From Bordetella genomosp. 10 (lineage in GTDB: Bacteria; Pseudomonadota; Gammaproteobacteria; Burkholderiales; Burkholderiaceae_B), in the NCBI RefSeq assembly GCF_002261225.1, contig NZ_NEVM01000005.1, positions 868,001-932,000 on the forward strand: a DNA stretch of 64,000 nucleotides, in the 5' to 3' direction. Shown here in pieces: positions 54,165 to 63,447 of this stretch. The position numbers and the translations under genes were made by a program. Below the pieces are notes generated by a model. It had not been told where the DNA came from. It did not search any database and saw only the letters and a list, made by a program, of their open reading frames with translations. The first letter of the stretch is position 1; every line of letters starts with the position of its first letter.

Positions 54165-55292
54165 TCATGCCGCTGCCGGAGTCGGCGGCTTGCCCTTGTC
54201 GCGCGGCGCTTTCACGCGCAGGCGGCGGTGGAACAGGTAGAGGCCGAAGACCAGCACCACCGCGTGGATCGCCCAGGAGCCCACGCCGAAGGGAATGCGG
54301 CCATCGCTGATCCAGGCCCGGACCAGGTTGATCAGGTTCATGTACAGCAGCGCGACCAGGCCGGAAATCAACAGGTCGCCGGAACGTCCCAGGCGCGGAT
54401 TGACCGCGCCCAGCGGAATCGCCAGCAGCGCCAGGTTCAGCGCGGCCAGGGGCATGGACACACGCCACATCACCTGCGACCACGAACTGGTGGTGTTGTC
54501 GTCCATCAGTTGCAGCGTCGAGCGGGCCTTGCTGGAACGCTCGGCGGCCGCGCGCGCGGCCTCCACCGGGTCGGTGCCGCTCTTGCTTTCCAGGCGCACG
54601 CCGTAATGGTCGAAGGCGACCATGCGGAACTCGGCCGAGCCCGGCTTCAGGTCGTAGCGATGGCCCGCGCCCAGGACCAGGAAACGGTCGCCGTTGGGCT
54701 GGACTTCGGTGTGCGCGCTGTCCGCGGTCAGCACGCTGAGCCATTCCGGATCGATGGCGCGCACGAACACGTGGCCCAGTTCGTCATGCGGGTCGGTGGG
54801 ATTCTCCGCGAAGAACACGCGGTCGCCGCTGCTGGATTCGCCGAACTGGCCGGCGGTCACCTTGGACAGGTCGGAACGCTGCTCGAAGCGCTGGCGGTAT
54901 TCGCCGATCTGCCGGTAGGCCCACGGCGAGGCCTCCAGCGTCAGGACCGCCACGATGAAAGCCACCGGGATCGCCACGCGCATGACGGGACGCAGCCAGT
55001 CGGCCAGCGACAGGCCGCTGGCGAACCAGACGACCATCTCGGACTCGCGGTAATTGCGGGTGACCGTGGTCAACACCGCGATGAACAGCGCCACCGTCAT
55101 GATGGTCGGCAAGGCGGTGATGGTGGAGAAGGTCGCCAGGCCCAGCACCACGTCCGCGCCGATCGTGCCGCCGGCGGCTTCGCCCAGCAAGCGCACCAGC
55201 AGAACACTGAGCCAAACCACCACCAGCGTGGAAAACACTACGCCTGCGTGACTCGTGATCTCGCTGACGACAGACCGTTTGAATAGGGACAT
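54165..55292 (-). CDS. lptF: LPS export ABC transporter permease LptF
   Basis: 375 residues. Three TM segments near the N-terminus (SLFKRSVVSEITSHAGVVFSTLVVVWLSVLL, then TITALPTIMTVALFIAVL and VMRVAIPVAFIVAVL), a periplasmic beta-jellyroll (about 130-270) and three C-terminal TM segments. YRESEMVVWFASGLS is the coupling region conserved in LptF/LptG. With LptG and LptB it lifts lipopolysaccharide from the inner membrane onto the Lpt bridge. Placement divergent from pepA, as in E. coli, favours LptF. lptG does not follow; a terminator does. ATG 55292 is preferred over a longer frame that runs into pepA. Confidence 0.9.
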   Translation of the reverse strand: MSLFKRSVVSEITSHAGVVFSTLVVVWLSVLLVRLLGEAAGGTIGADVVLGLATFSTITALPTIMTVALFIAVLTTVTRNYRESEMVVWFASGLSLADWLRPVMRVAIPVAFIVAVLTLEASPWAYRQIGEYRQRFEQRSDLSKVTAGQFGESSSGDRVFFAENPTDPHDELGHVFVRAIDPEWLSVLTADSAHTEVQPNGDRFLVLGAGHRYDLKPGSAEFRMVAFDHYGVRLESKSGTDPVEAARAAAERSSKARSTLQLMDDNTTSSWSQVMWRVSMPLAALNLALLAIPLGAVNPRLGRSGDLLISGLVALLYMNLINLVRAWISDGRIPFGVGSWAIHAVVLVFGLYLFHRRLRVKAPRDKGKPPTPAAA

Positions 55293-55347
55293 GGGAAAAT
55301 ATGCGGGATAATCGTCCGCACTGAACGACACACGGGAAAAAGCCCTC

Positions 55348-56865
55348 ATGGAATTTAGCACACACAGCACCGCCTCCTTGCACCAGATCAAGACCGCCGC
55401 GCTGGCGCTGGGCGTCTACGCCGACGGCATCCTGTCTCCCGCCGCCGAACTGATCGACCGCGCCAGCAACGGCGCCGTGCGCGACGTCGTGAAAAGCGAA
55501 TTCCGCGGCCGCACCGGCAGCACCCTGGTCTTGCGCGCCCTGCCCGGCGTCACGGCCCAGCGCGTGGTCCTGGTCGGCCTGGGCAAGCAGGCCGAATACG
55601 GCGCGCGCGCCCATGCCGCCGCCGAGCAGGGCTTCGCCGCCTACCTGGTGTCGGCCCAGTTGGCCGAGGGCGTCTCGACGCTGGCCGCCAACGCCTACCC
55701 CGATTCGACGCTGCGCGCGCGCGCCCGCGCCGCGGCGATCGCGGCCGGCAACACCACCTACCACTACGACGCCACCTTCGGCAAACCCGACCGCGACGCC
55801 CGGCCCAAGCTGCGCAAGATCACGCAGGTGATCGAGCGCAGCGACGCCGCCCAGGCCCAGGCCGGCCTGCGCGAAGGCGGCGCCATCGCCAACGGCATGG
55901 AGCTGGCGCGCACGCTGGGCAACCTGCCCGGCAACGTCTGCACGCCCACCTACCTCGGCGAAACGGCCCGGAAGCTGAGCCGCGAGTTCAAATCGCTGAA
56001 GGTCGAGGTGCTGGAGCGCAAGCAGATCGAAGCCCTGGGCATGGGCTCCTTCCTGTCGGTGGCGCGCGGCTCCGACGAGCCGCCGCGCTTCATCGTGCTG
56101 CGCCACACGCCGCCCAAGCCGGCCGGCGCGCGCAAGGCCGCCGCCAAGGACGGCGCGGGCCCGGTGGTGCTGGTCGGCAAGGGCATCACCTTCGATTCCG
56201 GCGGCATTTCGATCAAGCCGGCCGCCACCATGGACGAAATGAAATTCGACATGTGCGGGGCCGCCAGCGTGCTGGGCACCTTCCGCGCCCTGGCCGAGCT
56301 GGAACTGCCCTTCGAGGTCGTCGGCCTGGTCGCCAGTTGCGAAAACATGCCCAGCGGCAAGGCCAACAAGCCGGGCGACGTGGTCACCACCATGTCGGGC
56401 CAGACCGTCGAAATCCTCAATACGGACGCCGAAGGCCGTTTGATCCTGTGCGACGCCCTGACCTACGCGGAACGCTTCAAGCCTTCCGCCGTGATCGACA
56501 TCGCCACGCTCACCGGCGCCTGCGTGGTGGCCCTGGGCAACGTCAACAGCGGCCTGTTCTCCAAGGACGACGCCCTGGCCGACGCCCTGCTGAAGGCCGG
56601 CCGCGAGTCGCTCGACCCCGCCTGGCGCATGCCCCTGGACGACGCCTACCAGGACCAGTTGAAGTCCAACTTCGCCGACATCGCCAACATCGGCGGCCCG
56701 CCGGCCGGCGCGGTGACCGCGGCCTGCTTCCTGTCGCGCTTCGCCAAGGCCTACCGCTGGGCCCACCTGGACATCGCCGGCACGGCCTGGCGGGGCGGCA
56801 AGGACAAGGGTTCGACCGGCCGGCCGGTGCCCCTGCTCATGCAGTACCTGCTGAACCAGGCCTGA
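55348..56865 (+). CDS. pepA: Leucyl aminopeptidase (PepA, M17)
   Basis: 505 residues, normal length. The M17 catalytic domain has the two-metal ligands and catalytic Lys/Arg in VGKGITFDSGGISIKPAATMDEMKFDM (split around 270-296) and the family signature NTDAEGRLIL. It removes N-terminal residues, preferring Leu, as a hexamer. Divergent from lptF with a 55-base shared promoter gap; holC follows after 13 bases. Confidence 0.95.
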   Translation: MEFSTHSTASLHQIKTAALALGVYADGILSPAAELIDRASNGAVRDVVKSEFRGRTGSTLVLRALPGVTAQRVVLVGLGKQAEYGARAHAAAEQGFAAYLVSAQLAEGVSTLAANAYPDSTLRARARAAAIAAGNTTYHYDATFGKPDRDARPKLRKITQVIERSDAAQAQAGLREGGAIANGMELARTLGNLPGNVCTPTYLGETARKLSREFKSLKVEVLERKQIEALGMGSFLSVARGSDEPPRFIVLRHTPPKPAGARKAAAKDGAGPVVLVGKGITFDSGGISIKPAATMDEMKFDMCGAASVLGTFRALAELELPFEVVGLVASCENMPSGKANKPGDVVTTMSGQTVEILNTDAEGRLILCDALTYAERFKPSAVIDIATLTGACVVALGNVNSGLFSKDDALADALLKAGRESLDPAWRMPLDDAYQDQLKSNFADIANIGGPPAGAVTAACFLSRFAKAYRWAHLDIAGTAWRGGKDKGSTGRPVPLLMQYLLNQA

Positions 56866-56878
56866 CCGGCGCCGCCGC

Positions 56879-57343
56879 ATGCCGCGCATCGACTTTGCCT
56901 TCGGCGCTCCCGACCGCCTGCGCACGGCCTGCCAGGTCGTGCGCAAGCAGTACCTGGCGGGCCAGCGGCTGGTGGTCTATTGCACCGACGCCAGCCGCCT
57001 GTCCGCCTTCGACCGCCTGCTGTGGGCGCTGGACGATATCTCCTTCATCCCGCACGTCCTGGCCACCGACGCGCTGGCCAGCGTCACCCCCGTGCTGCTG
57101 ACGGCGTCCGACCCGGCGCGCGCGGCCGCGGCCGCCGGCCCCGAAGGCACGCCGCCCTGGCTGCTCAATTTGGACGACGACTGCCCGCCCGGCTACGATG
57201 GCTATGAGCGGGTGCTGGAAATCGTCTCGCAGGACGACGCCGACCGGCAGGCCGCGCGGCAGCGCTGGCGCGCCTATGCCGCCGCCGGCCACGAACCGCA
57301 GAGCCACGCCATCGGCGGGGCGCAGCGCGGCCAGCAAGGCTGA
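56879..57343 (+). CDS. holC: DNA polymerase III chi subunit
   Basis: 154 residues. MPRIDFAFGAPDRLRTACQVVRKQYLAGQRLVVYC, FDRLLWALDDISFIPHV and PPWLLNLDDDCPPGYDGYERVLEIVSQDDADRQAARQRWRAY carry the chi-family pattern across the whole length. It links the clamp loader (through psi) to SSB. The end is Gly/Gln-rich and longer than needed. It follows pepA by 13 bases, a common gene pair in Proteobacteria. Confidence 0.92.
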   Translation: MPRIDFAFGAPDRLRTACQVVRKQYLAGQRLVVYCTDASRLSAFDRLLWALDDISFIPHVLATDALASVTPVLLTASDPARAAAAAGPEGTPPWLLNLDDDCPPGYDGYERVLEIVSQDDADRQAARQRWRAYAAAGHEPQSHAIGGAQRGQQG

Positions 57344-57377
57344 AGCGGCCCGGCCGGAACACCAAGAGGTCCTACGC

Positions 57378-57668
57378 ATGTCCGACACCCGGGACGACGA
57401 TCCCGCCATTCCCACCCTCACGATCCAGGCCGGTCCGGCACGCCCGGCCGAGGCGCCGGCGGAACTGCCGCCGCTGCTCACCGAGGTCGTGGAACGCGGG
57501 GCGGCACGGCTGCCCCCGGACCCGGTGCTGCGCGCCGCCCTCCAGGCCGAGCTGGAACACATGCTGGCGCAGGCGCTGGAACGCGCCATGGCCCACGTGC
57601 GGGAGGAAATGGAAGCGGAACTGCCGGCCGCGGTGACCCGCGTGGTATCGCGCCTGCGGCCCGGCTGA
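57378..57668 (+). CDS. Small acidic protein downstream of holC, DUF2486-like
   Basis: 96 residues. MSDTRDDDPAIPTLT at the start and a helical, acidic C-terminal half (ALQAELEHMLAQALERAMAHVREEMEAEL, about 57-85) ending VSRLRPG. I recall short proteins of this type (DUF2486) after holC in Burkholderia and relatives; the match is from memory. ATG 57378 has AAGAGGT before it; a longer frame overlaps holC out of phase and is less likely. Function unknown; it may act with the polymerase subunit. Confidence 0.65.
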   Translation: MSDTRDDDPAIPTLTIQAGPARPAEAPAELPPLLTEVVERGAARLPPDPVLRAALQAELEHMLAQALERAMAHVREEMEAELPAAVTRVVSRLRPG

Positions 57669-57879
57669 GGCAGCCGCCTGGTGCAACCTGGGCCTGTTAT
57701 CCTGGCTCGAACGGATTAATGCCTCAAGCCAGGTCCCCTGGACCTTGCGGCGGCAGGATTTGTCCCTATGTTCTGCTTTGCTTGCGCTGATAAAATTCCA
57801 AACTTCAGGGAACTGTCAGGTATGCTTTGCGTCCAAGTACCGTGTGGCCTTCCATAAGGCCCTTACAGGAGTCAAACTC

Positions 57880-58593
57880 ATGAACGATTATCGTCCGTCC
57901 CCCTTTAACCGCGCAGGCGCCTACGCCGGCGCGCCGGGCGAAGTGGTCCGCAACCGCGTCTTGCGCAATACGTACTGGTTGCTGGCCGTGTCGCTCATTC
58001 CCACGGTGCTGGGCTCGGCGGTCGGCCTCTATACCGGCATCAACCGCGTCATGGCCGCCAGCCCGGGCATGTCCGCCATCATTTTCCTGCTGGGCGCCTT
58101 CGGCCTGATGTTCGGCATCGAACGCAACAAGAACAGCGGGCTGGGCGTCGCCCTGCTGCTGGCCTTCACGTTCTTCATGGGCGTCATGCTGTCGCGCCTG
58201 CTGGGCTTCGTCATGGGGCTGCAGAACGGTTCGCAGTTGATCATGATGGCCTTCGGCGGCACCGCCGTCGTGTTCGGCGCCATGGCGACCTTGTCGACAA
58301 CCATGAAGCGCGACCTGTCCGGCATGCAGAAATGGCTGTTCGCGGGCGCCATCGTCATCCTCGTGGCGGCGCTGGCCAACATCTTCCTGCAACTGCCCGC
58401 GATGATGCTGGCCATCTCCACGCTGGCCGTGGTCATCTTCTCGGCCTTCATGCTGGTGGACCTGCAGCGCGTGGTCAACGGCGGCGAAACCAACTACGTC
58501 ACCGCCACCCTGGCCATCTACCTGGACGTCTACAACGTCTTCACCAACCTGCTGGTCCTGTTGAGCGCCTTCACCGGCGGCAACCGGAACTAA
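57880..58593 (+). CDS. Bax inhibitor-1/YccA family membrane protein
   Basis: 237 residues with seven TM segments from about residue 28 to the end. Cytoplasmic N-terminus MNDYRPSPFNRAGAYAG, then VLRNTYWLLAVSLIPTVLGSAVGLYTG; the family motif GGTAVVFGAMATLSTTMKRDLSGMQKWLF and the C-terminal LAIYLDVYNVFTNLLVLLS (acidic residues in the last helix) are clear. YccA-like members interact with FtsH; others leak calcium. ATG 57880 follows ACAGGAG. It has a terminator directly after and a 211-base upstream gap, so probably a single-gene unit. Confidence 0.92.
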   Translation: MNDYRPSPFNRAGAYAGAPGEVVRNRVLRNTYWLLAVSLIPTVLGSAVGLYTGINRVMAASPGMSAIIFLLGAFGLMFGIERNKNSGLGVALLLAFTFFMGVMLSRLLGFVMGLQNGSQLIMMAFGGTAVVFGAMATLSTTMKRDLSGMQKWLFAGAIVILVAALANIFLQLPAMMLAISTLAVVIFSAFMLVDLQRVVNGGETNYVTATLAIYLDVYNVFTNLLVLLSAFTGGNRN

Positions 58594-58613
58594 GCCGACC
58601 CCTGGTGTCGTTG

Positions 58614-58641
58614 AAGGGCTGGCCTCCGGCCGGCCCTTTTG
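58614..58641 (+). terminator. Intrinsic terminator after the BI-1 family gene
   Basis: AAGGGCTGGCC-TCC-GGCCGGCCCTTTT: a GC-rich stem with a 3-base loop and a T4 run, 20 bases past the stop. Confidence 0.85.
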
Positions 58642-58689
58642 CATTGAGGCCCGCGCGTTTGCGCGCCAGCCGTCAAGGGAGATACCGCC

Positions 58690-59604
58690 ATGCCCACCCG
58701 CCGCCGCCTGCTGCAAGCCGCCTGCGCCAGCCTGCCCGCCACCCTGCTCTCCGGCGTCGCCCGCGCCGCCGACAGCCCGGTAAACCATCGGGCCATTCCC
58801 GCCACGGGGGAGATGCTGCCCACCGTGGGCATGGGCACCGCCGACACCTTCGACGTGGACCCGCAAGGCGCGGAAATGGCCACGCTGGAGGACGTCCTGA
58901 AACGCCTGGTCGCCGCGGCCGGCAAGAATGCCGTCATCGACACCGCGCCCAGCTATGGCCGCGCCGAGGCCGTCACCGGCGAGCTGCTTGCCCGGCAGCA
59001 CGCGCGCGACGGCATTTTCCTGGCCACCAAGATCGGCGCCACGGGGCGCGACGCGGCGCTGCGCCAGGTCCACAACTCGCAGGCCATGCTGAAATCGCAG
59101 CGGCTCGACCTCATCCAGATCCACAACCTGATCGATACGGTCAACCAACTGGCCCTCCTGCGCGAACTCAAGCAGCAGGGCGTGACGCGCTACGTCGGCA
59201 TCACCCACTACACCGAATCGGCGCATGACGAACTGACGCGCCTGGTCGAGCGGGAGAAACCCGATTTCGTGCAGATCAACCTGTCGGTCACGGCGCGCGG
59301 CGCGGAGCAGCGCCTGCTGCCGGCCTGCCAGGCCCACGGGGCGGCGGTCCTGATCAACCGCCCGTTTCGCGACGGCGCGCTGTTCCGGCAGGTGCGCGGC
59401 AAGGCCTTGCCGGCCTGGGCCGCGGAGATAGACTGCACCAGTTGGGCGCAATTGTTCCTGAAATTCATCATCGGCCACCCCGCCGTGACCTGCGTCATCC
59501 CGGCCACTTCCAAACCGGCCAATATGGCGGACAATCTGCTTGCGGGCCGGGGCCGCCTGCCCGACGCCGCCATGCGCGAGCGCATCGCCGCCCTGTTCAC
59601 CTGA
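58690..59604 (+). CDS. Aldo/keto reductase with a Tat-type signal
   Basis: 304 residues. The N-terminus MPTRRRLLQAACASLPATLLSGVARAAD looks like a twin-arginine signal (RRR then a hydrophobic core, cleavage after ARA). The barrel has the reductase pattern AVIDTAPSYGRAEAVTGELL, ATKIG, LDLIQIHNL and ITHYTESAHDELTRL, with the catalytic Asp/Tyr pair in DTAPSYG. It would act in the periplasm, possibly folded with its cofactor before export. The substrate is unknown. It stands alone between two terminators. Confidence 0.85.
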   Translation: MPTRRRLLQAACASLPATLLSGVARAADSPVNHRAIPATGEMLPTVGMGTADTFDVDPQGAEMATLEDVLKRLVAAAGKNAVIDTAPSYGRAEAVTGELLARQHARDGIFLATKIGATGRDAALRQVHNSQAMLKSQRLDLIQIHNLIDTVNQLALLRELKQQGVTRYVGITHYTESAHDELTRLVEREKPDFVQINLSVTARGAEQRLLPACQAHGAAVLINRPFRDGALFRQVRGKALPAWAAEIDCTSWAQLFLKFIIGHPAVTCVIPATSKPANMADNLLAGRGRLPDAAMRERIAALFT

Positions 59605-59622
59605 TTTCTTTACCCGGTCCGG

Positions 59623-59649
59623 AGGGCGCCTCGGCCCGGGCCCTTTTTT
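59623..59649 (+). terminator. Intrinsic terminator after the aldo/keto reductase
   Basis: AGGGC (59623-59627) and GCCCT (59640-59644) enclose a GC-rich loop that can pair further, followed by six T residues (59644-59649), 19 bases past the stop. Confidence 0.7.
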
Positions 59650-59763
59650 CGGCACGCAGGGCACGCGGGGCGCCCTGGCGTCGATAGCTGGGAAGCCGCC
59701 GCCATCGCCAGGCCGCAAACCGCAAGCAAGCTGCAAGCCGTCTCCGTCTCTCATCCGACCGCC

Positions 59764-61137
59764 ATGACCAGCCCGTTCACCTCCGTCATCGAACGCGCCA
59801 GCCGCGCCGTCAACGTGCGGCCCGGCGAGGGGCGGGCCGCCGTGTGCGGCTTCGGCTTCTTCTTCTGCCTGTTCACCGGCTATTTCATGCTGCGCCCCAT
59901 CCGCGAGACCCTGGGCATCGCGGCCGGCGTCGACAAGCTGCAGTGGCTGTTCACCGCCACCTTTCTCGTCATGCTGGCCGCCGTGCCCTGCTTCGGCTGG
60001 CTGGCCCGGCGCACGCCGCGCACGCGCTTCGTTACCTGGGCCTACGGTTTCTTCGCGGCCACCCTGGTGGTCTTCGCGGCGGTGTTCCAGGCCGCGCCCG
60101 ACAACGTATGGGGCGCGCGCGCCTTCTACGTATGGATCTCGGTATTCAACCTGTTCGTGGTCTCGGTCGCCTGGAGCCTGATGGCCGACGTTTTCCGCAC
60201 CAGCCAGGCCAAGCGGCTCTTCGCCTTCATCTCCGCCGGCGCCAGCACCGGCGGCCTGCTCGGCCCCGTGCTGGGCGGCGTGCTGGCCGGCCCCCTGGGG
60301 GCGGCCGGGCTGGTGCTGCTGTCGGCCGCGCTGCTGGCGGCCACGCTGCCCCTGAAATCCTGGCTCATGGGCTGGCGCGCCCGGGCGGGCGCGGGCCAAC
60401 CCGAAAGCGATGCCACGCAGGCGCCGCGCCGCGACGAGGATCCCTCGCGGCCCATCGGCGGCGGCATCGTCGCCGGCGCCACGCGCACCTTCAAGTCGCC
60501 GCTGCTGCTGGGCGTTTCCGCCTTCGTCGTCCTGCTGGCCACCGCCAGCACCTTCCTGTACATGGAACAGGCGCGCCTGGTGGCCCACGCCTTCGCCACG
60601 CCGACGCAGCGCATCCAGGTCTTCAGCGCGTTGGACTTCACCGTGCAACTGCTGTCCCTGCTGACACAGCTTTTCCTCACCGGCCGGCTGGCGCAGCGCC
60701 TGGGCGTCACTTTCCTGCTGACCGTCGTCCCGCTGGCCATCTGCGCCGGCTTCCTCGTGCTCGCGGCCTGGCCGGTCTTCGGCGTGCTGGCCGTGGTCAT
60801 GGTGTTGCGCCGCGTGGGCGAATACGCGCTGGTCAGGCCGGGCCGCGAAATGATCTTCACCACGGTGAGCGCCGAGGACAAGTACAAGGCCAAGAATTTC
60901 ATCGATACGGTGGTCTACCGCGCCGGCGACGCCGCCAGCGCCTGGGTCAAGACCGCCGTCGACGCCCTGGGGCATAGCGCCGCGATCGTGGCGCTGGTCG
61001 GCGCGGCGGGCGCCGGGCTGTGGGCGATATGCGGCTATCTGCTGGGCCGCGCCACCGATGCGCGCCAGGCGGCCGCGGCCGGAGCCGGGAATGAGACCGG
61101 AACCGGAACCGGGACCGGCCCGGCTACCTTGCGATAA
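59764..61137 (+). CDS. MFS-type transporter related to ATP/ADP translocases (NTT-like)
   Basis: 457 residues with about twelve TM segments split by a charged loop (about 205-235, GAGQPESDATQAPRRDEDPSRP). The stretches FFFCLFTGYFMLRPIRETLGIAAG, FVSVAWSLMADVF-like FVVSVAWSLMADVFRTSQAKRLF and RPGREMIFTTVSAEDKYKAKNFIDTVVYRAGD recall the Npt1/Npt2 nucleotide-transporter group of MFS. In free-living bacteria these are uncharacterised; nucleotide exchange should not be assumed. The C-terminus ends in an ETGTGTGTG dipeptide run. Preceded by a 159-base gap and convergent with recO. Confidence 0.82.
   Translation: MTSPFTSVIERASRAVNVRPGEGRAAVCGFGFFFCLFTGYFMLRPIRETLGIAAGVDKLQWLFTATFLVMLAAVPCFGWLARRTPRTRFVTWAYGFFAATLVVFAAVFQAAPDNVWGARAFYVWISVFNLFVVSVAWSLMADVFRTSQAKRLFAFISAGASTGGLLGPVLGGVLAGPLGAAGLVLLSAALLAATLPLKSWLMGWRARAGAGQPESDATQAPRRDEDPSRPIGGGIVAGATRTFKSPLLLGVSAFVVLLATASTFLYMEQARLVAHAFATPTQRIQVFSALDFTVQLLSLLTQLFLTGRLAQRLGVTFLLTVVPLAICAGFLVLAAWPVFGVLAVVMVLRRVGEYALVRPGREMIFTTVSAEDKYKAKNFIDTVVYRAGDAASAWVKTAVDALGHSAAIVALVGAAGAGLWAICGYLLGRATDARQAAAAGAGNETGTGTGTGPATLR
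61093..61118 (+). repeat. Four 6-bp repeats in the transporter's C-terminus
   Basis: Units GAGACC, GGAACC, GGAACC, GGGACC (61093-61116) plus GG. Unit number changes would add or remove Gly-Thr pairs without shifting the frame. Confidence 0.6.
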
Positions 61138-61202
61138 AGGAAGGCGGCGGCATCAAGGCATCAACCCGCGTGCAGCCACCCGCACGCCTCGGCTCGCCCG
61201 CA

Positions 61203-61793
61203 TCAGCCCAGCCGTTGCAGATCCAGCAGCACCCGGCGCGTCGCCAGTTCGCGGCCGGCCAGGTTCTGCGCCAGGCGTTCGCGCAGGTCGCGCCGCAGCG
61301 CGGGCTCGATGGCGGGATCCTCGAAATCCGGCATTTCCGCGTCCACGCCGTAGCCGGTTTCGCGCAGCAAGGTCCATTCGAAGCGGCGCAGCGCGGCGGC
61401 CGCGCGGCTGCCGGCGGCCAACTGGGTCAACGCGGTCTGGTAGGCATCGAACAGGACAGGATGGGCATCCTCGCGCGGCATCAGGCGCAGCAGCAGCTCG
61501 TTCATGTACCACGCCGACATCAAGGCCCCGCCGGCCAGGGGCAGCACCCCGGCGATCTCGGCCCGCGTCAGCGTCTTGACCTCGCCCGCCCCGGTCCACG
61601 ACAGGCTCAGGGGCTGGAACGCCGACAGGACCGGCCGCAACACGGAATAAGGCCGCTTGGCGCCCTTGGCCACCATGGCGACGCAGCCGAACTCGCGGGA
61701 AAAAGCCTGGATCACCAGCGACGTCTCGCGCCACGGCGTGGCATGCAGCATGTACGCGGGGCTGTCCTGCACCCGGGGAGAACGCCGGCTCAT
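61203..61793 (-). CDS. recO: DNA repair protein RecO, short form
   Basis: 196 residues. The N-terminal OB fold is complete (PAYMLHATPWRETSLVIQAFSREFGCVAMVAKGAKRPYSVLRPVLSAFQPLSLSW across 13-65), then the helical region (MSAWYMNELLLRLMPREDAHPVLFDAYQTAL, FEWTLLRETGYGVD), and the usual end (LAGRELATRRVLLDLQRLG). RecO loads RecA onto SSB-coated DNA with RecR. RecO proteins are usually about 230-250 residues; here the segment between TGYGVD and the last helix, where others have the zinc-finger or equivalent loop, is reduced to about 20 residues. It is 7 bases after era and last in the operon. Confidence 0.88.
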   Translation of the reverse strand: MSRRSPRVQDSPAYMLHATPWRETSLVIQAFSREFGCVAMVAKGAKRPYSVLRPVLSAFQPLSLSWTGAGEVKTLTRAEIAGVLPLAGGALMSAWYMNELLLRLMPREDAHPVLFDAYQTALTQLAAGSRAAAALRRFEWTLLRETGYGVDAEMPDFEDPAIEPALRRDLRERLAQNLAGRELATRRVLLDLQRLG

Positions 61794-61800
61794 GAAAGGC

Positions 61801-62691
61801 TTACTCGTAGCCCAGATCGCGCAAGGCGCTCTCGCGCTCCGACCATCCCTTGCGCACCTTGATGTAGACCTCCAGGTGCACCGGCTTGTCCAGCATCTTG
61901 GCGATGTCCTGGCGCGCCTCCGAAGCGATGCGCTTCATGTGCATGCCGCCGGCGCCCAGCAGGATGGGCTTGTAGCTGTCGCGCTCGACGAGAATGCACG
62001 CGGCCACGCGCGCGCCCTTCTCGCTTTCTTCCCATTGCTCGATGACCACGGTGCAGCCATAGGGCAGTTCGTCGCCGACCAGGCGGAAGATCTTCTCGCG
62101 GATCAGCTCGGCGGCGATGAAGCGCCTGGGGCGATCGGTCAGCGTATCGGCCTCGAACATGGCTTCGTTCTCGGGCAGGCGCTTGGCGATCTCGTCCAGC
62201 AGGACGTCGAGCTGGCGGTCCTTGGCGGCGCTGACAGGAATCACCGCCCCGTAGTCGTGCAGCGTGCTCAGCCGGGCCACGTAGGGAAAGAGTTCGTCCC
62301 GGCTCTTCAGCGCATCGATCTTGTTGACGGCGAGGATGCAGCGCTCGCCCTTGGGCAGCAGGGGCAGCAGCTTGGCGTCGCCCTCCGACCACTTGCCCGC
62401 CTCGACCACGTGCACCACCACGTCGACGTCGTTCAAGGCCTGGGTGACCACGCGATTCATCATGCGGTTCATGGTCCCGCCATGGCGGGTCTGGAAACCG
62501 GGCGTGTCGACGAAGACGAACTGCTCATGGTCGCGCGTCAGCACGCCATGGATGCGATGGCGCGTCGTCTGCGCCTTGCGCGAGACGATGGAGATCTTGC
62601 TGCCGATGAGGGCATTGTTCAGGGTGGATTTGCCGACGTTCGGCCGGCCGACGATGGCCACGAAGCCGCAGCGGAAAGGTTGTTCGCTCAT
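61801..62691 (-). CDS. era: GTPase Era
   Basis: 296 residues. GTPase motifs: G1 GRPNVGKS at 15-22, G2 region [12 protein letters not shown]3 DTPGFQTR, G4 NKID. The C-terminal KH domain binds the 3' end of 16S rRNA ([38 protein letters not shown], about 240-280). It works in 30S subunit assembly. ATG 62691 overlaps the rnc stop by four bases (ATGA). This is the conserved lepB-rnc-era-recO order. Confidence 0.96.
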   Translation of the reverse strand: MSEQPFRCGFVAIVGRPNVGKSTLNNALIGSKISIVSRKAQTTRHRIHGVLTRDHEQFVFVDTPGFQTRHGGTMNRMMNRVVTQALNDVDVVVHVVEAGKWSEGDAKLLPLLPKGERCILAVNKIDALKSRDELFPYVARLSTLHDYGAVIPVSAAKDRQLDVLLDEIAKRLPENEAMFEADTLTDRPRRFIAAELIREKIFRLVGDELPYGCTVVIEQWEESEKGARVAACILVERDSYKPILLGAGGMHMKRIASEARQDIAKMLDKPVHLEVYIKVRKGWSERESALRDLGYE

Positions 62692-63446
62692 TTCACTTCT
62701 TGGGCGACCGCGACGGGCAAGGATAGCTGCGCGGTCTTGCGCGCGCGGGGCGCGCGCTTGGGGTTCTTGGCGGGACTGGCGGCCTGCGCCGCCTCCAGCG
62801 CCGACTTGGCCGCGGCCTGCTCGGCCGCGCGGCGGCTGGCGCCGGCGCCCACCACCTTGATTTCCCAGGCGGGGATGGCGCACTCGACCTCGAATTGCTG
62901 GCTATGGGCGGCGCCGTGGGTGGCGATCACCGTATACACGGGCAAGGCCAGCTTGCGGCCTTGCAGGAATTCCTGCAGCAGCGTCTTGGCGTCCTTGCCC
63001 AGCGTCTTGGGGTCGACGGTAGCCAGGATGGGTTGATACAGGCGGGCGATGACGCGGCGCGCGGCATCGAAGCCGCCATCCAGGAAGACGGCGCCGAAAA
63101 TGGCCTCCAGCGTGTCGGCCAGGATGGAGGGACGGCGGAAGCCGCCGCTTTTCAGCTCGCCCTCGCCCAGGCGCAGGTCGTGCGAAAGCTCCAGCTTCTG
63201 CGCGATGTCCGCCAGCGAAGCCTGCTTCACCAGGTTGGCGCGCAGCCGCGAGAGGTCGCCCTCGTCGATCTTGCCGTAGCGATCGAACAGCATGGAAGCG
63301 ACCACGAAGTTCAGGACGGAATCGCCCAGGAATTCGAGTCTCTCGTTATGGCGCGCACCATGGCTGCGATGAGTCAGCGCCTGCTCCAGCAGGGCCTCGT
63401 CACCGAAGCGGTGATCCAGACGGGATTGCAGCGCGGCTAGGGACAT
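62688..63446 (-). CDS. rnc: Ribonuclease III
   Basis: 252 residues. The catalytic signature [14 protein letters not shown] is at 34-47, with the second acidic pair in [15 protein letters not shown]; the dsRNA-binding domain follows at about 155-225 ([42 protein letters not shown]). A lysine/alanine-rich tail of about 25 residues extends past the dsRBD, as seen in other betaproteobacteria. It processes rRNA and other double-stranded RNA. One base separates it from lepB upstream; it overlaps era. Confidence 0.95.
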   Translation of the reverse strand: MSLAALQSRLDHRFGDEALLEQALTHRSHGARHNERLEFLGDSVLNFVVASMLFDRYGKIDEGDLSRLRANLVKQASLADIAQKLELSHDLRLGEGELKSGGFRRPSILADTLEAIFGAVFLDGGFDAARRVIARLYQPILATVDPKTLGKDAKTLLQEFLQGRKLALPVYTVIATHGAAHSQQFEVECAIPAWEIKVVGAGASRRAAEQAAAKSALEAAQAASPAKNPKRAPRARKTAQLSLPVAVAQEVK

Positions 63447-63447
63447 G

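Noticed and set aside
59764..61137. Calling the transporter a nucleotide (ATP/ADP) exchanger
   Set aside because: Only distant NTT-like motifs are visible; true exchangers are known from intracellular parasites and plastids, so the substrate is left open.
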